The notes beneath the pieces were generated by a model, which made no database searches, was not told where the DNA came from, and saw only the letters and a program-made list of their open reading frames with translations. The position numbers and the translations under genes are program-made. Below, one piece after another: positions 18,535-27,538 of a DNA stretch of 64,000 nt. Origin of the DNA: Halomonas sp. HL-93 (GTDB taxonomy: Bacteria > Pseudomonadota > Gammaproteobacteria > Pseudomonadales > Halomonadaceae); contig NZ_LT593974.1 in the NCBI RefSeq assembly GCF_900086985.1, positions 992,001-1,056,000 on the forward strand, given 5' to 3'. Numbering within the stretch: position 1 is the stretch's first letter; each line of letters opens with the position of its first letter.

Positions 18535-18562
18535 GGGCACCCCCTGGTAAAGCAATTAGATT

Positions 18563-18581
18563 ATTAATGATATTCATTGTC
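18563..18581 (-). promoter_or_regulatory. Fur-box-like site upstream of the TonB receptor
   Basis: ATTAATGATATTCATTGTC agrees with the 19-base Fur consensus at 15 of 19 positions. It lies about 30-50 bases before the receptor start, so iron-loaded Fur would repress the receptor. Confidence 0.7.
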
Positions 18582-18743
18582 AAATGAGATGGAGAGTCTA
18601 AAAACAAAAGTTCCCAAATGCGAGGCAATTGATTGGAACATGACGTTGCGTAAGCTGGAACGATGTGGGTAGAGCGAGCGATGCAGTTGAGCGTTGCGTT
18701 GCGTTGCGTCGAACGCAGTATTCGCCGTAATATTGATGCAAGT

Positions 18744-18762
18744 GCTTTTGATAATCGTTATT
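18744..18762 (+). promoter_or_regulatory. Fur-box-like site upstream of the siderophore ABC operon
   Basis: The core TGATAATCGTTAT matches the consensus core at 12 of 13 positions; the outer five bases match poorly, for 14 of 19 overall. It lies 33 bases before the binding-protein ATG. Confidence 0.6.
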
Positions 18763-18794
18763 ATTCTGCGCTACTTCAACAGCGAGGACACCTT

Positions 18795-19721
18795 ATGCGG
18801 GCCACATCATTGTGCAATGGCATTGTGGGACTACTACTGAGTGTCTGTTTGGTCAGTGCCGCTCAGGCGCGTACGCTCGATACTGCCTTCGGCGAAGTGG
18901 ATGTAACGGGTACGCCGGAGCGAGTGGTCACGCTGTACGAGGGGGCGCTGGATGCCTCATTGGCCGCGGGTATCACGCCGCTAGGGGCGGTCACCACGCG
19001 TGGTGGCGACAACGTTGCCGAGTACGTGGAAGCGCATTTGGGCGATGAGCGGCCCGCTATCATGGGAGTGGTACGCGAAATCAACACCGAAGCGGTGCTT
19101 GAGCAGCGCCCGGACTTGATCCTCGCGCCTGTTCAGCTTGCTGAAGAGCAATATCAGCTGTTATCACGCATTGCGCCCACGGTGGTGCCGCCGAGTCAGC
19201 CGCTGGCGCCGGATAACTGGAAGGATGAAGCACGGCTTTACGGTAAAGCATTGAACCGTGAGGAGGCCATTGACGACGCCATCAACGCCGTTGAGGAGCG
19301 TGCCGCGGCGCTGGCAAGCGACCTGGAAAACGCCGGTGTGGGCGGAAATGCGTTTGTGGTGCGCTGGATGCCGGGCGGGCCGATGGTGATGTCGAAAAAC
19401 CTGTTTACCGCCGGTCTGCTGGCCGACGTCGGCCTGACCGTCGAAGACGCGGGGCTGGTGGGCGAGCGCGGCGTGCATAGCGATGTGCTAAGCCTTGAAA
19501 ACCTTGCCCAGGTGGATGGTGACTGGCTGTTCCTGGCCACGCTCAATGAAGACGGCCAGGAAGCGCTTGAGTCCGCCAAGCAAAGCAGCGCCTTTACCCG
19601 GCTGGAGGTGGTCCAGCGCGAGCAGGTGGTGCCGGTGAACGGTCAGCTGTGGACCAGCGCCAACGGCCCGCTGGCGGCGCAGGCGATTCTTGACGATGTA
19701 GAAGCCGCTTTGTTGCCGTGA
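18795..19721 (+). CDS. Iron-siderophore ABC transporter substrate-binding protein
   Basis: A 308-residue periplasmic binding protein of the FecB/FhuD class (PF01497). The signal peptide (MRATSL through AAQA) is cleaved near residue 24. The core starts with TPERVVTLYEGALDASLAAGITPLG, the family's first beta-alpha unit, and RPDLILAPVQLAEEQYQLL follows near residue 110. I choose the ATG at 18795, with GAGGA seven bases upstream; an upstream frame start at 18663 would add 44 basic residues ahead of the signal. It is the first gene of a four-gene uptake operon opposite the TonB receptor, and it delivers ferric siderophore to the permease pair. Confidence 0.9.
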   Translation: MRATSLCNGIVGLLLSVCLVSAAQARTLDTAFGEVDVTGTPERVVTLYEGALDASLAAGITPLGAVTTRGGDNVAEYVEAHLGDERPAIMGVVREINTEAVLEQRPDLILAPVQLAEEQYQLLSRIAPTVVPPSQPLAPDNWKDEARLYGKALNREEAIDDAINAVEERAAALASDLENAGVGGNAFVVRWMPGGPMVMSKNLFTAGLLADVGLTVEDAGLVGERGVHSDVLSLENLAQVDGDWLFLATLNEDGQEALESAKQSSAFTRLEVVQREQVVPVNGQLWTSANGPLAAQAILDDVEAALLP

Positions 19722-20722
19722 TGTCGTTAAACGTTGGTCGTCAACGAACGCATATGACGCTACTTTTCACCGCCCTCGTGGCGGTGAGTCTCGTTAGCCT
19801 GCTGATTGGCGCAGGCGACGTCGGCCCGCTGCGTGCGCTGGCGGTGCTTGCCGGCAGTCAGGATGACGATGCGAGTTTCGTGGTATGGGAACTGCGCGCG
19901 CCGCGTACCTTGATTGGCATTATCGTGGGCATGGCCCTGGGAGTGGCGGGGGCGCTGCTCCAGGCCGTCTCGCGTAACCCGCTCGCCGAACCCGGCTTGT
20001 TGGGGGTCAGCGCTGGCGCGGCCTTTGCCGTGGCATTAACCTTGGTCATGGGGGCCAGCGCGGCCACGCTGCGTATTTCGGTGGCCCAGTTGGGAGCGCT
20101 GGTCGGCTGCCTATGTGTGCTTAGCGTCACCCGCGTGCACGGTGTGGGCAGCGATCCGGTGCGGCTGGTATTGGCGGGAGCGGCGTTTTCCGGGCTGCTT
20201 GGCTCGCTGACGTCCCTCATGCTGCTGTTTGATCAGCGCGCGGCGGATGAAATCCGTTTCTGGGTCATCGGCAGTCTCGCCGGACGACGCCTTGATGATG
20301 TGGTCGCCATGTTGCCCAGCATGCTGGTGGCCGCCGTGTTGGTGGTTGTTACGGCCCGCCCGCTGGCGGCGCTGGCGCTAGGCGAACGGGCCGCGTCAGG
20401 GCTGGGACATCATCCAGGGCTGATCCGTTGGTTGGTCGTCGCCTGCGTGGCGGTACTGGTGGGCGCTGCCACCGCGATTGCCGGTCCTATTGCGTTTGTC
20501 GGCCTGGTCGTGCCGTTTGCCGCTCGAGCGATCGCCGGGCCGGACATTCGCCGCACGCTGTGGTTCTGCCTGCCGATCGGCCCCTTGATGGTGCTCGCCG
20601 CAGATATCATTGCGCGTGTGTTAGTGGCGCCTTCAGAGCTGCCAATTGGCGTGTTGACCGCCCTATGCGGTGCTCCGGTACTGGTCGCGGTGGTGCGCGC
20701 CCGGCGGCTACCCTCCTTATAA
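19721..20722 (+). CDS. FecCD-family siderophore ABC permease (first)
   Basis: A 333-residue inner-membrane permease with about nine to ten hydrophobic helices. It has the FecCD signature WELRAPRTLIGIIVGMALGVAGALLQ-type segment near residues 50-80 and the glycine-rich GPIAFVGLVVPFAAR loop near 250-265. The ATG overlaps the last base of the binding-protein stop (TGATG). An adjacent GTG three bases earlier is an alternative. It forms a heterodimer with the next permease. Confidence 0.88.
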   Translation: MSLNVGRQRTHMTLLFTALVAVSLVSLLIGAGDVGPLRALAVLAGSQDDDASFVVWELRAPRTLIGIIVGMALGVAGALLQAVSRNPLAEPGLLGVSAGAAFAVALTLVMGASAATLRISVAQLGALVGCLCVLSVTRVHGVGSDPVRLVLAGAAFSGLLGSLTSLMLLFDQRAADEIRFWVIGSLAGRRLDDVVAMLPSMLVAAVLVVVTARPLAALALGERAASGLGHHPGLIRWLVVACVAVLVGAATAIAGPIAFVGLVVPFAARAIAGPDIRRTLWFCLPIGPLMVLAADIIARVLVAPSELPIGVLTALCGAPVLVAVVRARRLPSL

Positions 20723-20735
20723 TCTCTGGCGTTGC

Positions 20736-21857
20736 ATGCCCATGAAATCGAACGCAACTGATCTTTCTTCGCCGGCCTTGTTAACCCAGCACCCTGCGGC
20801 TGAGGTAGCGGCACCGTCAGGCTATTGGCGGGTGGCGTGGCGCTCTCCACGTGGCAATGCCTGCAGTGTGCTGATTGAGCGCCGCGGACTGACCGTCAAT
20901 ACGGGGTTGTGGGTCGCGCTGCTCGTCGCCTGCGTGCTTTACCTGGGGCTTGGGAGTATGACGCTGGCGCCGAGCACGGTTGTCCCGGCGCTCTTTGGCC
21001 GGGGCGAGATGATCAACGTGTTTACCGTGCAGGAGCTGCGCCTGCCCCGGCTGTTAGCGGCCTGTTTAACCGGGGCTGCCTTTGCGCTTGCCGGGGTGCT
21101 GATGCAAACCCTGGCACGCAACCGACTGGCCACCCCAGGGATTATCGGTATCGATAATGGCGCCACGGCGTTTGCCGTGGCCTCGGTGGTGGGGATGGGC
21201 ATTTCCCTGGCCCCGTCGGCCATGGCGCTGGCGGGGGCTGCTACCGCAGCCGCATTGACCTTTGGCCTCGTGGCGGGTGGTGGCACGCAGGGCTATCGCT
21301 TTATCGTGGCGGGGATTGGCGTCGGCGCGGTATTCGGTGCCGTCACCCAATTGATGTTGGCACGGGTGGCGATTGATACCGCCAATGCGGCCTACCCCTG
21401 GACCGTCGGGTCGCTCAACGCCCGCCCAGGCGACGCCGTCTTTTGGCTAGCGGGCGGTCTTATCGTCGGCGTGGTCGCTGCGGGGGTCGTCGCGCGTCCG
21501 CTATCGCTGATGCGCTTTAAAGATGCAACGGCCTGTGGGCTGGGCGTTAACGTTAAAGCGCGACGCTTCCAGGTATTGTTGCTCTCGGTGGTGTTGACGG
21601 CGCTGGCGGTTGCGGTGGCAGGGCCAGTGGGTATGGTCGGGCTGATCGGCCCTGAAATTGCCCGCTCCCTTGCAAGCTCGCGCCAGGTACCGTTAGTGGC
21701 GTCGCTATTGTCAGGCGCGCTGGTGATGGTGCTGGCGGACCTCGCCGGGCGCACTTTGCTGGCCCCGATTGAAATCCCTGTCGGTATTGTCACCGCCGTC
21801 ATCGGCGGTCCCTGGTTATTATGGATACTAATGCGCCCGCAACGGAGTTACGCATGA
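20736..21857 (+). CDS. FecCD-family siderophore ABC permease (second)
   Basis: A permease of 373 residues that includes an N-terminal soluble extension of about 55 residues before the first membrane helix (GLWVALLVACVLYLG), longer than in most FecD/FepG proteins. The core has the family segment LRLPRLLAACLTGAAFALAG and GMVGLIGPEIAR near residue 295. The start is uncertain: ATGs at 20736 and 20742 both lack a strong ribosome site, and the previous gene ends 13 bases away. It pairs with the preceding permease. Confidence 0.85.
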   Translation: MPMKSNATDLSSPALLTQHPAAEVAAPSGYWRVAWRSPRGNACSVLIERRGLTVNTGLWVALLVACVLYLGLGSMTLAPSTVVPALFGRGEMINVFTVQELRLPRLLAACLTGAAFALAGVLMQTLARNRLATPGIIGIDNGATAFAVASVVGMGISLAPSAMALAGAATAAALTFGLVAGGGTQGYRFIVAGIGVGAVFGAVTQLMLARVAIDTANAAYPWTVGSLNARPGDAVFWLAGGLIVGVVAAGVVARPLSLMRFKDATACGLGVNVKARRFQVLLLSVVLTALAVAVAGPVGMVGLIGPEIARSLASSRQVPLVASLLSGALVMVLADLAGRTLLAPIEIPVGIVTAVIGGPWLLWILMRPQRSYA

Positions 21858-22657
21858 CGCATGCTGAGCCATCCCCCACGCTTGCCACCGAATCGCTTGC
21901 CCTGAGTTATGGCCCTCGGCGCGTCATTGAGTCGCTGGACGTCAGCCTGCCGAGTGGCCAGGTCACCGCGATTGTGGGCCCCAACGGCTGTGGCAAGTCC
22001 ACGCTACTGTCGGGCCTAGCGCGTCTGCACAAACCGGAAAGTGGGGCAGTACTGTTGAATGGTGCGGATATCCAACACCTGCCCGCCCGTAAGCTCGCCA
22101 CTCAACTGGCGCTGTTGCCGCAAGAGGCCGTGGCGCCGGAAGGGCTGACGGTCAGCGAGCTGATTCGCTTTGGCCGCCAGCCTCACCAGGGCTGGCTGCG
22201 CCAATGGTCGGCGGAGGACCAGCGTGTGGTCGAGTACGCACTTGTCGCCGCCGGGCTTGAATCCTTGGCCGAGCGTCCGCTGGAAGCGCTTTCCGGCGGG
22301 CAGCGCCAACGGGCGTGGATTGCCATGACCATCGCCCAGCAAACACCGCTGTTACTGCTCGACGAGCCGACCTCGGCGTTGGACCTGGGTCATCAGATCG
22401 AAGTGTTTGAGCTGGTACGCCACCTTGCCTGCCAAGGCCGCACCGTGGTGATGGTGCTGCATGATTTAGCCAGCGCCTGCCGCTACGCGGATCATCTCAT
22501 CGCCATGTGCGAAGGGCAGGTTGTCGCCCAAGGGGCGCCTGCAAAGGTCGTTACCCCAGCGCTGGTGCGCGAGCTGTATCAGGTAGATTGCACGCTGATT
22601 ATCGACCCAGATACCGGCAGTCCCTTATTGGCCAACGTGCGCCGTGCCGGTTCTTAA
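21854..22657 (+). CDS. Siderophore ABC transporter ATP-binding protein
   Basis: A 267-residue FecE/FepC-type ATPase: Walker A GPNGCGKST, a Q-loop in LALLPQEA, signature LSGGQRQR and Walker B LLLLDEPTSALDLGHQ. The ATG at 21854 overlaps the permease stop (ATGA) and has CGGAG before it; a start 33 bases upstream would lie inside the permease gene. It powers ferric-siderophore import and closes the operon. Confidence 0.92.
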   Translation: MTHAEPSPTLATESLALSYGPRRVIESLDVSLPSGQVTAIVGPNGCGKSTLLSGLARLHKPESGAVLLNGADIQHLPARKLATQLALLPQEAVAPEGLTVSELIRFGRQPHQGWLRQWSAEDQRVVEYALVAAGLESLAERPLEALSGGQRQRAWIAMTIAQQTPLLLLDEPTSALDLGHQIEVFELVRHLACQGRTVVMVLHDLASACRYADHLIAMCEGQVVAQGAPAKVVTPALVRELYQVDCTLIIDPDTGSPLLANVRRAGS

Positions 22658-22759
22658 GCCTTGTGCCCAAACCAAGCCCCTAAGCCGACGTTTGGTAAAT
22701 AGGAAAGTGGTACGATAGGCCACATCATTCGACCCATAACCACTCAGTAAGGAATGCTC

Positions 22760-24595
22760 GTGGCTTCTTTTACGCCCCGTTCTCAGGCCCGCTCTCAGAA
22801 TCAGAGCTTTCAGGCCTTGATGCGCCTTCTGCGCTATGCCAAAGGCTATCGGCGGCGGATTATCGCCGCGACCGTTTGCTCGATCATCAACAAGCTGTTC
22901 GATATCGCCCCCGAAATTCTCATCGGCGTGGCGATCGACGTGGTGGTCAATCAGGAACAAAGCTTTGTGGCGCGGTTGGGCTTCGACGCTCCTCAAGAGC
23001 AGATCACCATCCTCGCCGTGTTGACGTTCTTTATCTGGGCGGGGGAGTCGCTGTTTGAGTACCTGTTCCAGATTTTATGGCGCAACCTGGCCCAACGGCT
23101 TCAGGCGGATATGCGTCAGGACACCTACGAGCATGCCCAGCGGCTGGATATGGCGTTTTTTGAGTCGAAAAGCTCCGGCCAGCTTGTTGCCACGATGAAT
23201 GATGACGTTAACCAGCTTGAGCGTTTCCTCGACGGTGGTGCTAACTCGCTGATTCAGGTGGGCGTCACGGTAGTTGCCGTCGGTGCAGTCTTCTTCGTGC
23301 TCTCGCCGCTGATCGCGCTGCTGGCGTTTACGCCCATTCCGCTGATCATCTGGGGCGCGTTTTACTTCCAGCGCAAAGCCGGGCCGCTTTACAGCGACGT
23401 GCGCGAAAAGGTTGGCGATTTGGCCAGCCGCCTTTCCAATAACTTAAGCGGTATCGCCACGATTAAAAGCTTTACCAGCGAAGACCGCGAGGCCGAGCGC
23501 CTGCGCGATGCCAGCGAAGCCTACGTGGATGCCAATCGCCGGGCGATCAAGGTGAGCTCGGCGTTTATCCCGGTTATTCGTATGGCGATTCTGGCGGGCT
23601 TTTTGGCCACCTTTACCGTGGGGGGCATGATGGCGCTCAACGGCACCTTGAACGTGGGCGCTTACGGCGTGCTGGTGTTTTTGACCCAGCGCCTGCTGTG
23701 GCCGTTGACCGGCTTGGCTCAGGTGATTGACCTATTTGAGCGCGCCATGGCCAGCACCAAACGCATTCTCGATCTGCTGGAAGAGCCCATTACGGTTAAA
23801 GACGACAGCACCACGTCGCTGGTTCAGCCCATTAAAGGTGAGGTGCGCTTCGAGTCGGTAAGCTTCCACTACACCGCCAGTGAAGTGGGCGTTGATGGGG
23901 TGGATTTACACGCGCCAGCTGGGCATACCCTGGCGCTGGTCGGTGCGACCGGTTCAGGTAAATCGACGCTGATCAAATTGCTGCTGCGTTTTTACGACCC
24001 CAAAAGCGGGCGGGTACTGATTGACGGGCAGCCGGTAACGGACGTGAGCATGCACTCGCTGCGCCAGGCGATTGGCCTGGTCAGCCAGGATGTGTACCTG
24101 TTTGAAGGCAGTATTCGCGACAATATTGCCTACGGCCGGCCGGATGCGGATGACGCCGCGATTATCGATGCCGCCAAAACCGCCGAGGCGTGGAGCTTTA
24201 TTGAAACGCTGCCCCAAGGGCTGGAAACGCCGGTAGGGGAGCGGGGCGTGCGCCTTTCCGGCGGCCAGCGCCAACGGCTTTCACTGGCCCGGGCGCTGCT
24301 TAAAGACCCGCCGGTTTTGGTGCTGGATGAAGCCACCAGCGCGGTGGATAACGAAACCGAAGCCGCCATTCAGCGCTCGCTCAAGCGCATTGCCCACGGC
24401 CGCACGGTGATCATGATTGCTCACCGGCTTTCGACCATTGTGCACGCCGATGAGATCGTGGTGATCGAAAAAGGCCAAGTGGCCGAACGCGGCACTCACT
24501 CAAGCTTGCTCGCCGCTAATGGCCATTACGCGGCCCAATGGCGCGTGCAAACCGGCGAGGCGCTGGCGGGCGATGCTGAAGCCGTTAGCGGTTAA
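22760..24595 (+). CDS. ABC exporter, fused membrane and ATPase domains
   Basis: About 611 residues: a six-helix type I exporter membrane domain (about 20-320) and a C-terminal ATPase with Walker A GATGSGKST, signature LSGGQRQR and Walker B VLVLDEATSAVD. AAGGA (22749-22753) abuts an ATG at 22754 but is ideally spaced from the GTG at 22760, which I prefer. It is a half-transporter that works as a dimer, MsbA-like in form. Because it follows an iron-uptake operon after only 100 bases it could export a siderophore, but multidrug or lipid export is equally possible. Its stop overlaps the convergent YceI-like gene by 11 bases. Confidence 0.88.
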   Translation: MASFTPRSQARSQNQSFQALMRLLRYAKGYRRRIIAATVCSIINKLFDIAPEILIGVAIDVVVNQEQSFVARLGFDAPQEQITILAVLTFFIWAGESLFEYLFQILWRNLAQRLQADMRQDTYEHAQRLDMAFFESKSSGQLVATMNDDVNQLERFLDGGANSLIQVGVTVVAVGAVFFVLSPLIALLAFTPIPLIIWGAFYFQRKAGPLYSDVREKVGDLASRLSNNLSGIATIKSFTSEDREAERLRDASEAYVDANRRAIKVSSAFIPVIRMAILAGFLATFTVGGMMALNGTLNVGAYGVLVFLTQRLLWPLTGLAQVIDLFERAMASTKRILDLLEEPITVKDDSTTSLVQPIKGEVRFESVSFHYTASEVGVDGVDLHAPAGHTLALVGATGSGKSTLIKLLLRFYDPKSGRVLIDGQPVTDVSMHSLRQAIGLVSQDVYLFEGSIRDNIAYGRPDADDAAIIDAAKTAEAWSFIETLPQGLETPVGERGVRLSGGQRQRLSLARALLKDPPVLVLDEATSAVDNETEAAIQRSLKRIAHGRTVIMIAHRLSTIVHADEIVVIEKGQVAERGTHSSLLAANGHYAAQWRVQTGEALAGDAEAVSG

Positions 24596-25160
24596 CGAGC
24601 CGTGCATCCAGCGTGATCGGCACGTGCTCGTCTATCTCGTTATAACCTAGCATCGAGAGCACGCTGCGCAGCGTGGCGTTGGCCATCAACGCGCGGCCAT
24701 CCAGCGCCATGGGCTCGGCGTGGGTCACGCGCACTTCGTTCAAGCCCTCACGGGTGAAGCGAAGCGGGACAGTCTCTTCCTGGTTGACCATATCGCTTTG
24801 TAGCCGGAAGGTCAGCGTCTCGACCAGCGATTCGCCAATATCCAACTCGTCTAACCGCTCGGGTGGCATTTGCGCCACCAGCGTGACCAACGTGGTGTTG
24901 GCCAGCATCTCGGCCCAGGTGGGCAGTTCGCCCATCCGGGTTAGCATATCCGTTTGGCTGAGCTTGAGTGGCAGACGCAGCGTTCCATCGGCGGAAATAT
25001 CGCCCTGCAGGTCGCGAACCTGATGGTGATGGGTTTGCGGCTCATCGCCATCCAACTGGGTAATCGATGCTTGAACGTTCGAGCGGTCAGGGTCCAACTG
25101 CCAATCTGCCTGCGCCGGTAGCGCCAACAGCAGCGAAAAAAGCGCCATCAATGCTTTCAA
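24585..25160 (-). CDS. YceI-like periplasmic protein
   Basis: A protein of 191 residues with a signal peptide ending AQAD. The mature start WQLDPDRSNVQAS and the closing HVPITLDARLV fit the YceI fold, a lipocalin-like barrel that binds isoprenoid or polyprenyl chains, though similarity is moderate and the middle is divergent. TAAGGAG lies seven bases before a TTG at 25160, which I take as start; an ATG at 25148 is the alternative. Convergent with the ABC exporter. Confidence 0.65.
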   Translation of the reverse strand: MKALMALFSLLLALPAQADWQLDPDRSNVQASITQLDGDEPQTHHHQVRDLQGDISADGTLRLPLKLSQTDMLTRMGELPTWAEMLANTTLVTLVAQMPPERLDELDIGESLVETLTFRLQSDMVNQEETVPLRFTREGLNEVRVTHAEPMALDGRALMANATLRSVLSMLGYNEIDEHVPITLDARLVNR

Positions 25161-25284
25161 AGCGTATCTCCTTATAAGGGCCTTTCTCAAAAGGGCTTCC
25201 CTCAAGACCCGCTAACCCTTAAAAAGTGCCGCGGTAATGGCAAGATAGCCTAACTAGGGGCTGGCCTCGCTCCACCACATTCGC

Positions 25285-25290
25285 TATGAT
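25285..25290 (+). promoter_or_regulatory. Probable -10 box of the tRNA promoter
   Basis: TATGAT ends 13 bases before the tRNA 5' end. No convincing -35 hexamer is seen at the usual distance. Confidence 0.45.
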
Positions 25291-25303
25291 ATGCACGCTT
25301 TTC

Positions 25304-25380
<77 letters not shown>

Positions 25381-25400
25381 TTCTATGTGCTAATTCTTAA

Positions 25401-25426
25401 AGCAGGGGATTATGAGCCCCTTGGTC
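25401..25426 (+). repeat. Partial, loop-inverted copy of the tRNA anticodon arm
   Basis: AGCAGGGG at 25401 and CCCCTTGGTC at 25417 repeat the tRNA on the same strand, but the eight bases between them (ATTATGAG) are nearly the reverse complement of the tRNA loop CTCATAAT. It begins 21 bases after the tRNA. Confidence 0.6.
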
Positions 25427-25561
25427 TGTATTTCCCTGCTGCTCGTTTGATCCCCATCTTACTTCCTTTATTTTCGCTTGCGCTTCCTGGCTGTTACCGC
25501 ACAGGTTGGCGTGTATGATATTCGCCAATTAACGAATATTTACTTAGCGTGGGGAAGTACC

Positions 25562-27538
25562 TTGAACACGGAAAGTCACTCCCAGTTAGCGGCCTTTATC
25601 TGGTCGGTCGCTGACCTTCTGCGCGGCGATTTCAAGCAATCGCAGTATGGGCGCATCATTCTGCCGTTTACCCTGCTGCGCCGCTTGGAGTGTGTTCTCG
25701 CGCCCACCAAAGCCGAGGTATTGCAGGCTGCCGAGCAGCACCAAAACAAGCCGGAAGCGGTGCGTGAGAAGCTGTTGTTGCGCGCGGCGGACCAGCCGTT
25801 CTTCAATGCCTCGCCGCTATCCCTGGGCACGCTCTCCGATACCCAAACAAGCGACGACCTGATGAGCTATGTGCAGTCGTTCAGCCAGAGCGCGCGGGAG
25901 ATTTTCGAGCATTTCGAGTTCGAAAGCTTCGTTCAGCAGCTCAGCGCCAATGATCTGCTCTACAAAGTAGTGCTGCAGTTCGCGGCGATAGATCTAAGCC
26001 CACAGCGCGTTAGCAATCACGGTATGGGCGGCATTTTCGAGGAGTTGATCCGCAAGTTTGCCGAAAGCTCCAACGAAACCGCCGGGGAGCACTTTACGCC
26101 CCGCGATATCGTTCATCTAACGACGTCTCTGGTGCTTACCGGGCAAGAAGCCAAGCTCAAGCCCAACAGCATCGTCACCGTGTATGATCCGACAGCCGGC
26201 ACCGGCGGGTTTCTTTCTGAGAGCGACGAGTACATTCAGCAGGTCAGCCAGAACGTGACAGTCTCGCTGCACGGCCAGGAGCTTAATCCTGAGTCTTACG
26301 CCATCTGTAAGGGCGACATGCTGGTAAAAGGGCAGGAGGTTGAACGGATCAAGCTGGGCAACACGCTATCTGGCGACCAGCTGGCGGGCGAGCGCTTTGA
26401 CTATATGCTCTCCAATCCACCGTTTGGCGTTGAGTGGAAAAAAGTACAAAAGCAGGTGACTGACGAACATAGGCATCGCGGCTACGATGGCCGCTTTGGC
26501 CCCGGTTTGCCAAGAGTTTCTGATGGCTCGCTCCTTTTTCTGATGCATCTGGTGGCCAAGATGCGCACCCGGCAAGACGGGGGCTCGCGCATTGGCATCA
26601 TCCTCAACGGCTCGCCGCTGTTTACCGGCGGCGCAGGCAGTGGAGAGTCCGAAATTCGCCGCTACCTGCTGCAGCATGACCTGGTAGAAGCCATCGTCGG
26701 CCTGCCCACGGATATGTTCTACAACACCGGTATTGCCACCTATATATGGGTGCTCTCCAACAACAAGCCTGCCGAGCGCAAGGGCAAGGTGCAGCTGATT
26801 AACTCCACCGGCTGTGCCAGCAAGATGCGCAAGTCGCTGGGCAGCAAGCGCCAGTACATCACCGATCGAGATATTGACGCTATCGTGCGGCTCTACGGCG
26901 CCTTTGAAGATAGCGACAATAGTAAAATTTTCCCTATTGAAACCTTTGGATACCGGCGGATTACCGTCGAGCGGCCGCTGCGCCTGAACTTCGAAGCCAG
27001 CGAAGAACGCCTAGTAAAGCTGGACGACGAAAAAGCCATTCAGAAATTGGATGACGGCGAGCAAGCCGCGCTCAAGGCCGCCTGCAAACAGCTTGGTGAA
27101 CAGCGCTACACCAACCGCAAAGCGTTTACCAAAGCGCTTAACGCGGCGCTAAAGGCTGAAGGCTTAAAAGTTGGCGCGCCCGTACAGAAGGCCATTCTCA
27201 ATGCCCTCTCCGAGCGTGATGCGGACGCCGATATAAGCCTGGACAAAAACGGACAACCTGAGCCAGACACTGGCCTACGCGATAACGAGAACGTGCCCTA
27301 CAACGAATCGGTGTTTGACTACTTCGAGCGCGAGGTCAAACCCCACGTACCCGACGCCTGGATCGATGAAAACAAGCGCGACGAACTGGATGGCCGCATT
27401 GGCATTGTCGGCTTCGAGATACCCTTTAACCGCCACTTCTATCAGTTCACGCCGCCGCGCCCGCTGGAGGAAATCGACGCCGACCTCAAAGCCTGTACTG
27501 ATCGTATCAAGCAGATGATCGAGGAGCTGTCGGCATGA
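25562..27538 (+). CDS. hsdM: Type I restriction-modification methyltransferase subunit HsdM
   Basis: A 658-residue N6-adenine DNA methyltransferase. The N-terminal helical domain starts SQLAAFIWSVADLLRG. The SAM site DPTAGTGGFL is near residue 210 and the catalytic NPPF is at 285-288. The C-terminal region contacts HsdS. I choose the TTG at 25562, preceded by GGGGAAG, over a longer upstream frame with no family similarity. The stop overlaps the hsdS ATG (ATGA). HsdM2S1 methylates the host target and HsdR2M2S1 restricts. Confidence 0.93.
   Translation: MNTESHSQLAAFIWSVADLLRGDFKQSQYGRIILPFTLLRRLECVLAPTKAEVLQAAEQHQNKPEAVREKLLLRAADQPFFNASPLSLGTLSDTQTSDDLMSYVQSFSQSAREIFEHFEFESFVQQLSANDLLYKVVLQFAAIDLSPQRVSNHGMGGIFEELIRKFAESSNETAGEHFTPRDIVHLTTSLVLTGQEAKLKPNSIVTVYDPTAGTGGFLSESDEYIQQVSQNVTVSLHGQELNPESYAICKGDMLVKGQEVERIKLGNTLSGDQLAGERFDYMLSNPPFGVEWKKVQKQVTDEHRHRGYDGRFGPGLPRVSDGSLLFLMHLVAKMRTRQDGGSRIGIILNGSPLFTGGAGSGESEIRRYLLQHDLVEAIVGLPTDMFYNTGIATYIWVLSNNKPAERKGKVQLINSTGCASKMRKSLGSKRQYITDRDIDAIVRLYGAFEDSDNSKIFPIETFGYRRITVERPLRLNFEASEERLVKLDDEKAIQKLDDGEQAALKAACKQLGEQRYTNRKAFTKALNAALKAEGLKVGAPVQKAILNALSERDADADISLDKNGQPEPDTGLRDNENVPYNESVFDYFEREVKPHVPDAWIDENKRDELDGRIGIVGFEIPFNRHFYQFTPPRPLEEIDADLKACTDRIKQMIEELSA

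Noticed and set aside
20410..20850. Several long frames opposite the permease genes
   Set aside because: GC-rich coding DNA gives long shadow frames on the other strand; none shows family motifs.
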